From: JAGLQA01 sp023135565
Lineage (GTDB): Bacteria > Acidobacteriota > Aminicenantia > UBA2199
NCBI GenBank assembly: GCA_030639305.1
Contig: DAOWCY010000003.1
Span: 1-64,000 of the forward strand
Length of the DNA stretch: 64,000 bases
Direction: 5' to 3'
The notes beneath the pieces are model-generated. The model was given only the letters and a program-made list of their open reading frames with translations. It did not search any database and was not told where the DNA came from. How positions within the stretch are numbered: the first letter of the stretch is position 1; every line of letters starts with the position of its first letter. The position numbers were made by a program, and so were the translations under genes. This document shows, piece by piece, positions 49,119 to 57,227 of the stretch.

Positions 49119-51706
49119 TAGAGCATGAGTCGGTCAAAGATGCGGTAGTAGTGGACCTCGACACAGCAGAAGGAGAGAAGTATTTGTGCGCCTATGTAGT
49201 GGCGGAGGGCAGTGCGGATCAGGAAGTTAGCAGCACTTGGCTTGATTTTAGCGATTTAGAAGAAATAAAAAAGCAGTTAAATCCCGTGCTGCGCGAGTAC
49301 CTATCCAGGACGCTGCATGATTATATGATACCTTCCCGGGTTGTGTTTTTGGATAATATTCTTTTGAGTCCCAACGGCAAAGTAGACCGCCGGGCTTTAC
49401 CCGAGCCTGAGTTTGAGGCGACGGCGGTTCAGTATGCCCCTCCCCGCAGCGAAACAGAAAAGAAATTAGCGGCAATATGGTCGGAAGTATTGTTCGGTAC
49501 TGCAGGCGCAGCAGACGACGAGTCGCCGCCGGTCAGTATAGACGCCAATTTTTTCGAGATAGGCGGTCACTCTTTAAAAGCCACCATGCTGGCAGCCAAA
49601 ATTCACAAAGCATTTAATGTTAACATCAAACTGGCCGACATATTCAGGAAACCCTCCATCAGGGGGTTGGCTTCACTTATTGCAGCGGCAGCGGGAATAG
49701 CAGGAAATTCATATATGCCCATAGAACCGGCAGCGGAAAAAGAATACTATCCTTTATCTTCCGCCCAGGAACGGTTATATTTGCTGCACCGTATAGCTCC
49801 CGGCACCGGCTATAACATGCCTGCTTTTATGATCGCAGCAGGCCACATAGATAAACAAAGATTTAAAGACACCTTCTTAAAATTAATCCAGCGCCACGAA
49901 AGTTTCAGGACGTCTTTCGAAATGCGCCGGGGAGAACCTGTACAAATCGTACATCCGACCGGCAAAATCGAATTCGATATCGAGTATTATGATTTAGCCG
50001 CGGAGCAAACCGGCCCCCCCATGCAGTCGCCGGCAGCAGCCAAAACCGAAGACGACGAAAATTATAAAGATTACACAATTCAGCATTTCGCTCGCCGTTT
50101 TATTCGTTCTTTCGATCTATTAAAGGCTCCTCTTTTTAGGGTAGGGTTGGTAAAATTACCGCCTGCATTAGGATCCGGAGCCGTTCACCAGGAGACTAAG
50201 GGTGCACCTCCAGAAATCACCGGGGGAGGCTCTCCCGGGGCAGGCGGAGGTGCGCCTGCTTTTCTCCTGGTTTTAGACATGCACCATATTATTTCAGACG
50301 GTACTTCCATGGGCATATTTATCGAAGAGTTTATGTCACTTTACGGAGGCGAACTATTGCCTGTGCCCTTGCTGCAATACCGGGATTTTGCGGATTGGCA
50401 GCGGCGTGAGCGTTTTCGAGACGCCGCGAAAAAAAAGCTGCAGCAGCAGGAAAAATACTGGTTGAAGCGTTTGGCCGGTGAAATACCGGTATTAAATTTA
50501 CCTTATGATTATGCCCGCCCCTTAACCCAGAGTTTCGCCGGGGATACAGCCCGTTTCGAGATAGGAGAAGAAGAAACCGCGGCCCTAAGCCGAATGGCTT
50601 TAAAAAACAATGCCACATTGTATATGGTGCTGCTTTCCATATTTAACATTTTGTTGGCGAAATTGAGCGGGCAGGAGGATATCCTGGTGGGCACGCCTGT
50701 TTCCGGGCGCAGTCATCCCGATACGGAGCGGGTAATCGGTATGTTTGTCAATACCCTGGTACTGAGGAATGAGACTGCGGGTGAAGATACCTATGTCCGC
50801 TGCTTAGAAGAAGTGAGGGAAAATACGCTGGCTGCATTCGATAACCGGGACTATCAATTCGAAGACCTGATAGAAAAAGTTGGCGCGGAGATCAAACGGG
50901 ACGTTAGCCGTAATCCTTTATTCGATGTCATGTTTGCTTTACAGAACCTGGACCTGCCTGCTGTTGAAATACCGGGTTTAACGTTGAAACCCTATCTTCA
51001 CCGGAATAGCATAGCGAAGTTCGATATGACCTTAACTTGCGAAGAAACCGGGAAGAATCTTAATTTCTCGCTGGAGTATTGTACGAAGCTTTTCAAAGAA
51101 GAGACCATAACAAGAATCATCATTCATTTTAGGAATATAACGGCAGCGGTGTTGGAAAACCCCGGGGTAAAGATTGCGGATATAGAGATGATGCCGCCGC
51201 AGGAGAAAGCACGGCTGCTGCTTGAATTTAACGAAACGGCTGTGTCTTTTCCCGCGGATAAGACGATTCACCGGTTATTTGAGGAACAGGTAGAGAAGTA
51301 CCCGGACCATACTGCGATAGTAGAAAAAAGGGATGCTGCTCTCAGCTACCGGCAATTCGATGAAGAAGCCGGAAGTTTGGCCGGATTATTAATAAAAAAG
51401 GGTTTAGAAACCGGTGATATTGCGGCTATTTTGTTGGAGCGTTCCATACGGATGGTTACGGTTGTGTTTGCCGTATTAAAAGCAGGCGGGGTTTACCTGC
51501 CCATCGATCCCGGTTACCCGGCGGAGAGGAAGCGCTATATTCTGAAAGACAGCGGAGCAAAAGTGCTGCTTACCGGCAGGGAGATATTTGCCGCGGGTGA
51601 AAAAATCGAACATAAGCACGGTGAGACGATATTTTTAGATGAGTACGCTCCCGGGAAAGAAAAGGGAAAAGTCGATCATGATGCGAACCTCACCCGGAAA
51701 CGATGA
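49119..51706 (+). pseudogene. NRPS fragment: A (3' end)-PCP-C-A (5' part), truncated at both ends
   Basis: Open from about 49151 (GTG) for 851 codons, but homology starts upstream at codons reading FPGLEHESVKDAVVV, a worn version of the A8 region, after two stop codons. In order: end of an adenylation domain (YLCAYVVAEG, A10 PNGKVDRR), a PCP (IGGHSLKA near residue 138), a condensation domain (YYPLSSAQERL near 199, HHIISDG near 378) and the N-terminal ~150 residues of a second adenylation domain (LSYRQFDEEAGSLAGLL, IDPGYPAERKRYIL). It stops at HDANLTRKR exactly where the first NRPS gene carries the related HDASLTRKR and its repeat insert, before motif A3. It lacks a complete A domain, a start module and an obvious Shine-Dalgarno. 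A repeat insert lies near residues 340-372. Confidence 0.85.
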
Positions 51707-51892
51707 AATAACCCCCTAATTAAACCAGTTCATTCCCAAAACTGAATATTTACTCAAAAGTATCTTGAATTTCTTTTCCATATGTGATAAAAATATTCTC
51801 CAGGTGGAATCAGCATTGTTTAAGATGCCCTACCAGGGGCTTGGCTTTTTCTCAAATACTTGTTTTTTTAACGCATTTACGGAGTATTAATT

Positions 51893-52630
51893 GTGGCGAT
51901 TAAAAATTACTTTAAGCAGCTTATCTGCATCGGTCGCGGTAATAGTCAGAATATAAATTTCTTCGGCAGCAGCAAAGATAAGAATTCCCAAAGAGATAAG
52001 AGAGAGGAACCGGTTACAAAAATCCTCATTCTTTCGGCAAATCCTATAGGTACCGAACGTTTGCGTTTTGATCAAGAAATTCGGGATATAGAAGAGGGGC
52101 TGCGTCTGTCCAAATATCGCGATAAATTTGAAATAAAGACCAGCCCGGCTATACGCTTCAAAGACCTACGCAGAGAGTTGTTAGCCTATCGGCCACACAT
52201 CGTTCATTTTATCGGACATGGAGAAGTTGACGGTGTGAAAGTGGAAGATAACACAGGAAATGCGGTGCGTATTGCGCCGGAAGTACTGTCGGGGTTATTG
52301 AAACTTTTTTCAAACCGGGCCGATCGGATCCGGTGTGTCGTTCTCAGCGCCTGCTATTCGGCAGCCCAGGCGGAAGACATCAACCGGCATATCGATTATG
52401 TTATCGGTATGTGGGATAAAATAATGGATAAGGCGGCCATCGAATTCGCTGTGGGCTTTTACGATGCATTGGGTGCCGGTGAGCCGGTAGAACGGGCCTT
52501 TGATTTCGGCTGCAATGCCATTCACCAAGCGTACCCAGATTTCCCGGCACATATGATCCCGGTTTTGAAAATAAGAGAGAATTCTAAAGGATGGGCGCCC
52601 TGGAGCTCAGGGAAGGAGAAGGATGTGTAA
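51893..52630 (+). CDS. CHAT-domain (caspase-like) protease
   Basis: 245 aa from GTG 51893 with GGAG about ten bases upstream. After a ~40-residue polar N-terminus the CHAT fold begins with TKILILSANPIGTERLRFDQEIRDI. The catalytic dyad is visible: His109 in HFIGHGE and Cys154 in VVLSACYSAAQ. The segments YVIGMWDKIMDKAAIEFAVGFYDALGAG and AFDFGCNAIHQAYPDFPAHMIPVL complete the domain. CHAT proteins are clan CD cysteine peptidases, several of which act in bacterial defence and cell-death pathways with a partner gene. The next gene starts inside its last codons (8-base overlap), so the two are translationally coupled and probably partners. No signal peptide; cytoplasmic. Confidence 0.9.
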   Translation: MAIKNYFKQLICIGRGNSQNINFFGSSKDKNSQRDKREEPVTKILILSANPIGTERLRFDQEIRDIEEGLRLSKYRDKFEIKTSPAIRFKDLRRELLAYRPHIVHFIGHGEVDGVKVEDNTGNAVRIAPEVLSGLLKLFSNRADRIRCVVLSACYSAAQAEDINRHIDYVIGMWDKIMDKAAIEFAVGFYDALGAGEPVERAFDFGCNAIHQAYPDFPAHMIPVLKIRENSKGWAPWSSGKEKDV

Positions 52631-54266
52631 TCATAAATATACCATCGAACGTTCCCGTTATGGTTTCAATGGCGATAACTGCCCTTATACTGAAATGTAC
52701 CGTGTTTGGGCGAAGGATATAAAAACCGCGAAAAACCCCATGGACTCCGGCCTGGAATTACCCCTGGACAAAAACGGGGTGTGCCTTTTCCACAGTAATG
52801 ATTTCGATTGGAAGCGGGAAAATAAATTTCTTCAACGGTTTTTGCAATTGGTGCGATTATTGGACGAATATGACGGCAAGGATTTTTATGATTTTGCTGA
52901 GTTTGTATTTGTGGGTGAGGGGTTAGAAGCAAAAAAGGGTGGGATTTTATATGCATTGGTATTCTCTAAGATTCTTTTCAGCAAATATGCGCAATTCATA
53001 GGCTCAACTTTTGCCGACTCCACTCAGTTCCATGCAGTAACATTCGAAAAAGGCGCAAATTTTGAATGTGCAATCTTCAAAGATACATTAGGCATGCAGG
53101 AATGCTCGGTGATTAGTTCAAGTTTTGACAAAATTGTTTTTGAGAAAAACGTTCATTTTCAAGATGTCCAGTTTTTAGGGGGCTATGCGACTTTTACGTA
53201 TACCGTTTTTGATAAGAGTGTATTTTTTAGGGAGTGTAAATTTGAAGAGATGACGATTTTTTCGAATGCCGTTTTCAATCGATCGAAAGATGCCGCTTTT
53301 GCAGCAATATTTAGCGACACCGCATTTAAAAATACCGTTTCTTTTACAGACAGTAAATTTTTCTGCCCGGTTGAGTTCCGAAAGGTCACATTTAGCTTAA
53401 ATGTGGAATTTATCGATACCTTTTTTGGTGCATCGAAATCGGCAATGCGATACAATCAATCCGACATCTCCTTTAATAATATCCTTTTGAACGAGAACGG
53501 AGTAATGGTCTTTGAAAGTACCGACTCTGAAAACAAGATGTTTAGTGAAACTGATGCAGTTTTTTCTTTTAAAGAAGATGTTAAGGGTATCATCAGGTTT
53601 AAAAACGTAAATTTCAATAATATTTCCAATGTATCGCGGAAATTATTAAGAAGATTGGAATCGGAAGGCAAAGTGGAGATCGGTCCCGGTTGTATCAAAT
53701 ATCGTTTCCAAACTGAGATCAGGACCATTCCCATTGCTAAAGACAATCAATTTTTGATCGTGGAGCTTGCTCAGACATTTACAAATTATTTTACGGCGGA
53801 AAACGGGATGAACCTGGGCATTGAAATTGTTGCCAGAGAGGAAGATGAGATACGTTTTTTTTATTTTACCGATGAAGACATTACGGAGGATGAATTCCTG
53901 GGCCGGTTAAAAAAGACAGAGCACGATTTATGGCGTTTAATTTCTCACGGGCCGGGTAGGGTTCAGAAGGCTTTAAAGGGAAAAAACGATTCCAACAATC
54001 AATCCCGGAGGGCAGAAGAAAACGCGCTTATTAATGCCGTTGATGGACTGGCATCGTTGATGAGTATTAATTTCAGGGTAGCCATACGAATCGGCTGTGG
54101 GAAATGGAAGAAAGAAGATACCCGGGCCCTGGTAAATGCGATACGTTTTAACGTTACGGAACCGGTGATTCATGCTGGCCCACTGCATCAGGTCATTATT
54201 AACAAATTCAATCAAAATGTATTATGGGGCAAAGGCACTACGCAAACGATGGATATTCAGCAATAA
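52623..54266 (+). CDS. Pentapeptide-repeat protein with uncharacterised C-terminal domain
   Basis: 547 aa; GGAAGGAGAAGG precedes the ATG, which lies inside the CHAT gene. Residues about 1-85 are a globular, aromatic-rich head (RYGFNGDNCPYTEMYRVWAKD). Residues about 95-230 form F-centred pentapeptide-like repeats (ILFSKYAQFIGSTFADSTQF, VHFQDVQFLGGYATFTYTVF, KSVFFRECKFEEMTIFSNAVF), predicted to build a right-handed quadrilateral beta helix. Further degenerate repeats run to about 340. The last ~200 residues hold a separate domain (FQTEIRTIPIAKDNQFLIVELAQTF, MNLGIEIVAREEDEIRFFYF) I do not recognise. The overlap suggests it is a substrate, sensor or regulator of the CHAT protease; this is inference. 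Confidence 0.82.
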   Translation: MCNHKYTIERSRYGFNGDNCPYTEMYRVWAKDIKTAKNPMDSGLELPLDKNGVCLFHSNDFDWKRENKFLQRFLQLVRLLDEYDGKDFYDFAEFVFVGEGLEAKKGGILYALVFSKILFSKYAQFIGSTFADSTQFHAVTFEKGANFECAIFKDTLGMQECSVISSSFDKIVFEKNVHFQDVQFLGGYATFTYTVFDKSVFFRECKFEEMTIFSNAVFNRSKDAAFAAIFSDTAFKNTVSFTDSKFFCPVEFRKVTFSLNVEFIDTFFGASKSAMRYNQSDISFNNILLNENGVMVFESTDSENKMFSETDAVFSFKEDVKGIIRFKNVNFNNISNVSRKLLRRLESEGKVEIGPGCIKYRFQTEIRTIPIAKDNQFLIVELAQTFTNYFTAENGMNLGIEIVAREEDEIRFFYFTDEDITEDEFLGRLKKTEHDLWRLISHGPGRVQKALKGKNDSNNQSRRAEENALINAVDGLASLMSINFRVAIRIGCGKWKKEDTRALVNAIRFNVTEPVIHAGPLHQVIINKFNQNVLWGKGTTQTMDIQQ

Positions 54267-54309
54267 AAAAACCGGGGGCACTTGTTAGAACCGCCTTGAG
54301 GAAAAAAGG

Positions 54310-54361
54310 AAAAAAAAAGGGGACAGGCGAGTAATAAACCTTAAAGTCACTGCCTGTCCCC
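54310..54361 (-). terminator. Intrinsic terminator for the lanthipeptide-like precursor gene
   Basis: Read on the minus strand: GGGGACAGGC, a 23-base loop, GCCTGTCCCC, then nine T residues. The stem is 10 bp and perfect. It begins about 24 bases after the precursor stop codon. The same GGGGACAGGC motif is dispersed elsewhere (29815, 35250, 54552, 58813, 63140). Confidence 0.75.
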
Positions 54362-54384
54362 CAGGCGCTATCCGGTTTTTTAAA

Positions 54385-54579
54385 TTATTCCGGTTTGCAG
54401 TTCGGCGGAGTCGTATTACAACAGGGAAGCCCGGTATCACAGCTTGCACCGATTTCGGTCTTATCACCGCCTGCCCGGCTTTTTTTCATCTCCTTAGAAC
54501 TCAAATTCGCGACGGTTACTTTGTTTAACTTGAACGCAGATTTTTTGGCCTGTCCCCCAAAATTCCCAAAAATTCCCAT
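54385..54579 (-). CDS. Putative class I lanthipeptide-type (GG-leader) RiPP precursor
   Basis: 64 aa from ATG 54579. The leader AFKLNKVTVANLSSKEMKKS ends in a double glycine (RAGG, residues 37-38). This is the 'L-x-K-x-T-(I/V)-x-x-L-x-x-x-E-M...GG' pattern of class I lanthipeptide leaders common in Bacteroidota and relatives. The 26-residue core has four cysteines (47, 53, 54, 61) and several Thr/Ser: DKTEIGASCDTGLPCCNTTP then PNCKPE. A strong terminator follows. No LanB/LanC or exporter is in the window, so it is an orphan here. The 5' end is odd: the first ~12 codons and the expected ribosome binding site coincide with a GGGGGACAGGCC/GTGACAGGC repeat, so the start may be wrong or disrupted. 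Confidence 0.6.
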   Translation of the reverse strand: MGIFGNFGGQAKKSAFKLNKVTVANLSSKEMKKSRAGGDKTEIGASCDTGLPCCNTTPPNCKPE

Positions 54580-54609
54580 TTGGTGAAAATAGGAAAGAAG
54601 GTGACAGGC
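54551..54609. repeat. GCCTGTCCCCC / GTGACAGGC repeat at the 5' end of the precursor gene
   Basis: GCCTGTCCCCC near 54549-54558 and GTGACAGGC near 54601-54609 form an imperfect inverted pair around AATTCCCAAAAATTCCCATT. It belongs to the dispersed GGGGACAGGC family. Confidence 0.55.
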
Positions 54610-54682
54610 GGAAAATCCCCGGCATAGTCTAATTGTCAAACCACTGCCGGAGGTTTACCGGGAATCAGGGGGAAGTTTTTAG

Positions 54683-54711
54683 TTGACATTTGCGTCGAAT
54701 TTGATTATATT
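54683..54711 (+). promoter_or_regulatory. Sigma-70-like promoter upstream of the antitoxin gene
   Basis: Consensus -35 TTGACA (54683-54688), a 17-base spacer, -10 TATATT (54706-54711), about 35 bases before the ATG at 54747, which has its own AGGAGG. Promoters of such antitoxin genes are usually autorepressed. Confidence 0.7.
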
Positions 54712-54746
54712 AAGAAATGCTGCATATTAATAATTAGGAGGTTATC

Positions 54747-55031
54747 ATGGATACTGTCGGCGTAAATTACCTGAGAAAAAACCTGACAACTTTTTTAAGG
54801 AAAGTTGAGAAAGGTGAAAGCATCGTGATTACTTCCCGGGGACATGAAGTTGCCTTATTGGTTCCTCCCAAAAAGAAAATGGAAAAAGCCAGGAGAATAC
54901 TGGAAGAACTCCGCAAAACAGCTTTTGTCGGTGATGTGATTTCGCCGGTCACAGGGGATTGGGAGTTTCGGATAGGCTGCAAAATAAATAAACGCCTGTT
55001 CCAGGAAGTACTATGCCGACATCGAGACTAA
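54747..55031 (+). CDS. Phd/YefM-family antitoxin (orphan)
   Basis: 94 aa. The N-terminal DNA-binding fold is intact: DTVGVNYLRKNLTTFLRKVEKGESIVITSRGHEVALLVPP. The C-terminal, toxin-neutralising part has RILEELRKTAFVGDVISPVTGDWE, after which these proteins usually end; here another ~20 residues of unrelated sequence follow (FRIGCKINKRLFQEVLCRHRD), suggesting loss of the natural stop or a rearrangement. No PIN or RelE-type toxin follows; only a 29-codon frame (55013-55102) lies before the next gene. It may be a solitary regulator, or the toxin has been lost. The start is well supported by a ribosome binding site and promoter. Confidence 0.85.
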   Translation: MDTVGVNYLRKNLTTFLRKVEKGESIVITSRGHEVALLVPPKKKMEKARRILEELRKTAFVGDVISPVTGDWEFRIGCKINKRLFQEVLCRHRD

Positions 55032-55108
55032 CAATTAACCTGCCGGGACCGGCAGCAGCTTTCCGTAAAAATAAGAATCGTGCGCGGGAATTATTATAGG
55101 ATAAAAAA

Positions 55109-56230
55109 ATGGAACGTTTATTTCCTACAGGCGTCCCGGTGTTAGGCAAAGACCTGGCCGGACGTCACAAAGAAAAAGAAAGAGTGAAACAACTACTCAA
55201 ATCAGGACAGAGCGTCGTCCTGTTCGGTCCCAGGAGAATCGGGAAAACTTCACTGGCCCTGACGGTTTTAGATGAACTAAAAAAAGAAAAATTCTTCGTG
55301 GGACATGTGGATGTCTTCGAGTCCGCAACGCTGCCTATTTTTTCGCAGCGAATGGTCGAGACTGTGCTGGCCAATAAGAAACTGGCGAAAACTATCCGGG
55401 CTCTAAAAGATGGTTTGTCTACCGCCATCTCGAAAATCGAGATCAAAAATGTAGTCAATGATTTCGAGTGGATTTTGAAGTTTGCTGAAAAAGATGCTGA
55501 GGCATATGATCTTTTTTCCAACGCCCTGGATTTCCCGGAGCAATTTGCAAAAAAACACCGCCGTCACATGGTATTGTTTATCGACGAAATCGGGGACATC
55601 GACAAGTTTAACGGCACTGAATTTATAAAATTGATGAGAAGCAAATTTCAACTACACAGCCATGTTACCTATTTATTTGCCGGTAGTCATGAAAGTGTGG
55701 TTAAGAATGTATTTATAAAAAAATCCGGCGTATTTTACCGGTTTGCCCAACTTTGTGGAGTGGCTGCCATCGAGAAAGTTTCTTTCAAAGCATTTTTAAA
55801 GAACAAGTTTAAGGAAGTGAATTTAGATGTCCGGGAGACGGCTCTCGATGCCGTGCTGGAACTAACCGAAGGCCATCCTTATTATACGCAGCTTTTGTGC
55901 AGGGAACTCTATTTTTACGCCCTAAGCAAAGGAAAGCCTATTGACAGCGAGGCTGTGGAAATCGCTATAGATGAAGTGATCCGCATAGAAGAATTGTATT
56001 TCAGTACTTTGTGGGAAGAGGTGAGTAAGAATTCGGCCCAGGTGACTGTCCTGTTGGCTATAGTGGAGAATAGGGGAAGCCTGTTTCACAGCGACCTGAA
56101 AAAAAAGATAAATGTCACCCGCACATTAACTCAACTGAAAAAGCGGGGTATTGTCGAAAAAAACGAAAATAACCGGTATGAATTTACCGATCCTTTGTTC
56201 AAGGAATACATCAAAGTAAGGCTGCTGTAA
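55109..56230 (+). CDS. P-loop ATPase of the archaeal-ATPase (ATPase_2) type
   Basis: 373 aa. GKDLAGRHKEKERVKQLLKSG precedes Walker A LFGPRRIGKTSLALTV near residue 45; Walker B is MVLFIDEIGDIDKF near 150; a sensor strand is VTYLFAGSHESVV. The segment LTEGHPYYTQLLCRELYFYAL is the helical lid. The C-terminus is a winged helix (RGSLFHSDLKKKINVTRTLTQLKKRGIVEKNENNRYEFTDPLF split across about 325-368). There is no nuclease domain, unlike 3998-5752. A weak AGGA lies upstream of the ATG. It is 78 bases downstream of the antitoxin gene and possibly on the same transcript. Confidence 0.85.
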   Translation: MERLFPTGVPVLGKDLAGRHKEKERVKQLLKSGQSVVLFGPRRIGKTSLALTVLDELKKEKFFVGHVDVFESATLPIFSQRMVETVLANKKLAKTIRALKDGLSTAISKIEIKNVVNDFEWILKFAEKDAEAYDLFSNALDFPEQFAKKHRRHMVLFIDEIGDIDKFNGTEFIKLMRSKFQLHSHVTYLFAGSHESVVKNVFIKKSGVFYRFAQLCGVAAIEKVSFKAFLKNKFKEVNLDVRETALDAVLELTEGHPYYTQLLCRELYFYALSKGKPIDSEAVEIAIDEVIRIEELYFSTLWEEVSKNSAQVTVLLAIVENRGSLFHSDLKKKINVTRTLTQLKKRGIVEKNENNRYEFTDPLFKEYIKVRLL

Positions 56231-56245
56231 AAGGCTTTTTAAAAG

Positions 56246-56282
56246 GGGTACACCCCCCTGTAGCCTACAGGGGGGTGTACCC
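56246..56282. repeat. Near-perfect 37-base palindrome
   Basis: GGGTACACCCCCCTGTAG and its exact reverse complement are separated by one base. Downstream on the plus strand is TTCGAAAA; on the minus strand TTTTAAAAA follows. It could terminate the ATPase gene that ends at 56230, but the T-run on the plus strand is poor. Confidence 0.8.
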
Positions 56283-56460
56283 TTCGAAAACAAAGGCAGA
56301 GAGATGGTTTTCACGGTTTGTGGTATTTTTTATCATTTTGATAGATAGGATGGCGGCTGGTTTTATGACAATTTTTTAACGAGAATCCCTGCGCAGGATT
56401 TATGAAAAATTTGTGTAATTTGTGTAATCAGTGGGCTGGTTTACAGCCTGTTAGACATCT

Positions 56461-56489
56461 CCCCTCATCATTCATAACTCATAATTCAG
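56461..56489. repeat. CTCATCACTCATAATTCATAACTCA-type repeat
   Basis: CCCCTCATCATTCATAACTC followed by ATAATTCAG. Related copies are at 57055-57096 (reverse orientation) and, in frame, inside the NRPS-PKS gene at 35325-35360. It is built from a 7-8-base unit (TCATCAC / TCATAAT). Confidence 0.7.
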
Positions 56490-56512
56490 CCCGTGAGCGC
56501 AGCGAACGAATC

Positions 56513-56896
56513 CTAATGCGTTCTTTCGCTGCCGATAGCCAGGGCATACTTCTTTAAAATTTCGCCCTTCATGACGTGTCCGTCTAAAATAGCCTTGATT
56601 TTCTCGGCGCTGAGGTCTACATATTTTACCGGCGCTTCACCGGTTATCTCCACTGTGGCCATGGGTTCGCGGCTGCAAAGCCCGGCACAGCCGGAGGTGG
56701 TGACGATCACATCGTCTATTTCGGCTGTCTCTATCTCCTTCATTAATACGGTGAGGATGTCCCGCGCCCCGGCTGCGATGCCACAAGTACCCATATGAAC
56801 CGTCATTTTCGCCCTGGATTTTTCCTGCCTTAAACCGGCAGTACGCCTGACATTATCCCTGATTTTCTCTAAGTCGCCGATCTTTAATTTTTTCAT
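56513..56896 (-). CDS. Thioredoxin-like 2Fe-2S ferredoxin (HndB / hydrogenase-associated)
   Basis: 127 aa. Positively charged N-terminal helix (LKIGDLEKIRDNVRR), then the thioredoxin-like 2Fe-2S domain: VHMGTCGIAAGARDIL, VIVTTSGCAGLCSREPMATVEI, VKYVDLSAEKIKAILD. The cysteines in GTCG and SGCAGLC match the small ferredoxin subunit next to NuoE- and NuoF-like subunits in NADP-reducing or electron-bifurcating hydrogenases. It is in the same direction as the PHP and NuoE-like genes upstream, but the expected NuoF and HydA genes do not follow; an unrelated plus-strand ATPase ends 280 bases away. The operon appears to have been cut. GAGGTAGG lies upstream of the ATG. Confidence 0.82.
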   Translation of the reverse strand: MKKLKIGDLEKIRDNVRRTAGLRQEKSRAKMTVHMGTCGIAAGARDILTVLMKEIETAEIDDVIVTTSGCAGLCSREPMATVEITGEAPVKYVDLSAEKIKAILDGHVMKGEILKKYALAIGSERTH

Positions 56897-57227
56897 TTTT
56901 TACCTACCTCTGTACTTTTTAGTGAAAATTTTATTCTTTTGCGAAGATTTTCTAATCGTGAGGGAATCGTTTTGCCCACGTTCATAGGTTGGGGTCGCCG
57001 ACCCCCTGTATAGTTCATTATACCAAAAAAAAAAAAATAATGGAATGATAGAAGCTGAATTATGAGTGATGAGTGATGAGTGATGAATGATGAGGGAACT
57101 GGTACCGAAGTAATCGGGTGGTTTTTTTTAGCAGGCTTACGATCGATTTTCAACTCCCCCTCAGCTTTCCCCGGCTGCCGTGGAATTTTCAACAATGTCT
57201 AAAATGTGCAGCGACAAATCCGGCAAC
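56897..57227. other. Repeat-bearing spacer inside the hydrogenase-type operon
   Basis: 331 bases. It contains a GGGGTCGCCGACCCC hairpin (56991-57005), a run of 13 A (about 57026-57038), and a reverse copy of the TCATCAC repeat (57055-57096). A 100-codon minus-strand frame translates this repeat and is not considered a gene. In related operons a histidine-kinase-like ATPase gene often lies here; nothing of it is visible. Confidence 0.6.

Noticed and set aside
55013..55102. 29-codon frame overlapping the end of the antitoxin gene
   Set aside because: Tested as a possible toxin start; no PIN, Doc or RelE motif.
56893..57195. 100-codon minus-strand frame between the HndB- and PHP-like genes
   Set aside because: It translates the TCATCAC repeat and poly-A run (THHSSLIIQLLSFHYFFFF) and has no family pattern; repeat-derived.
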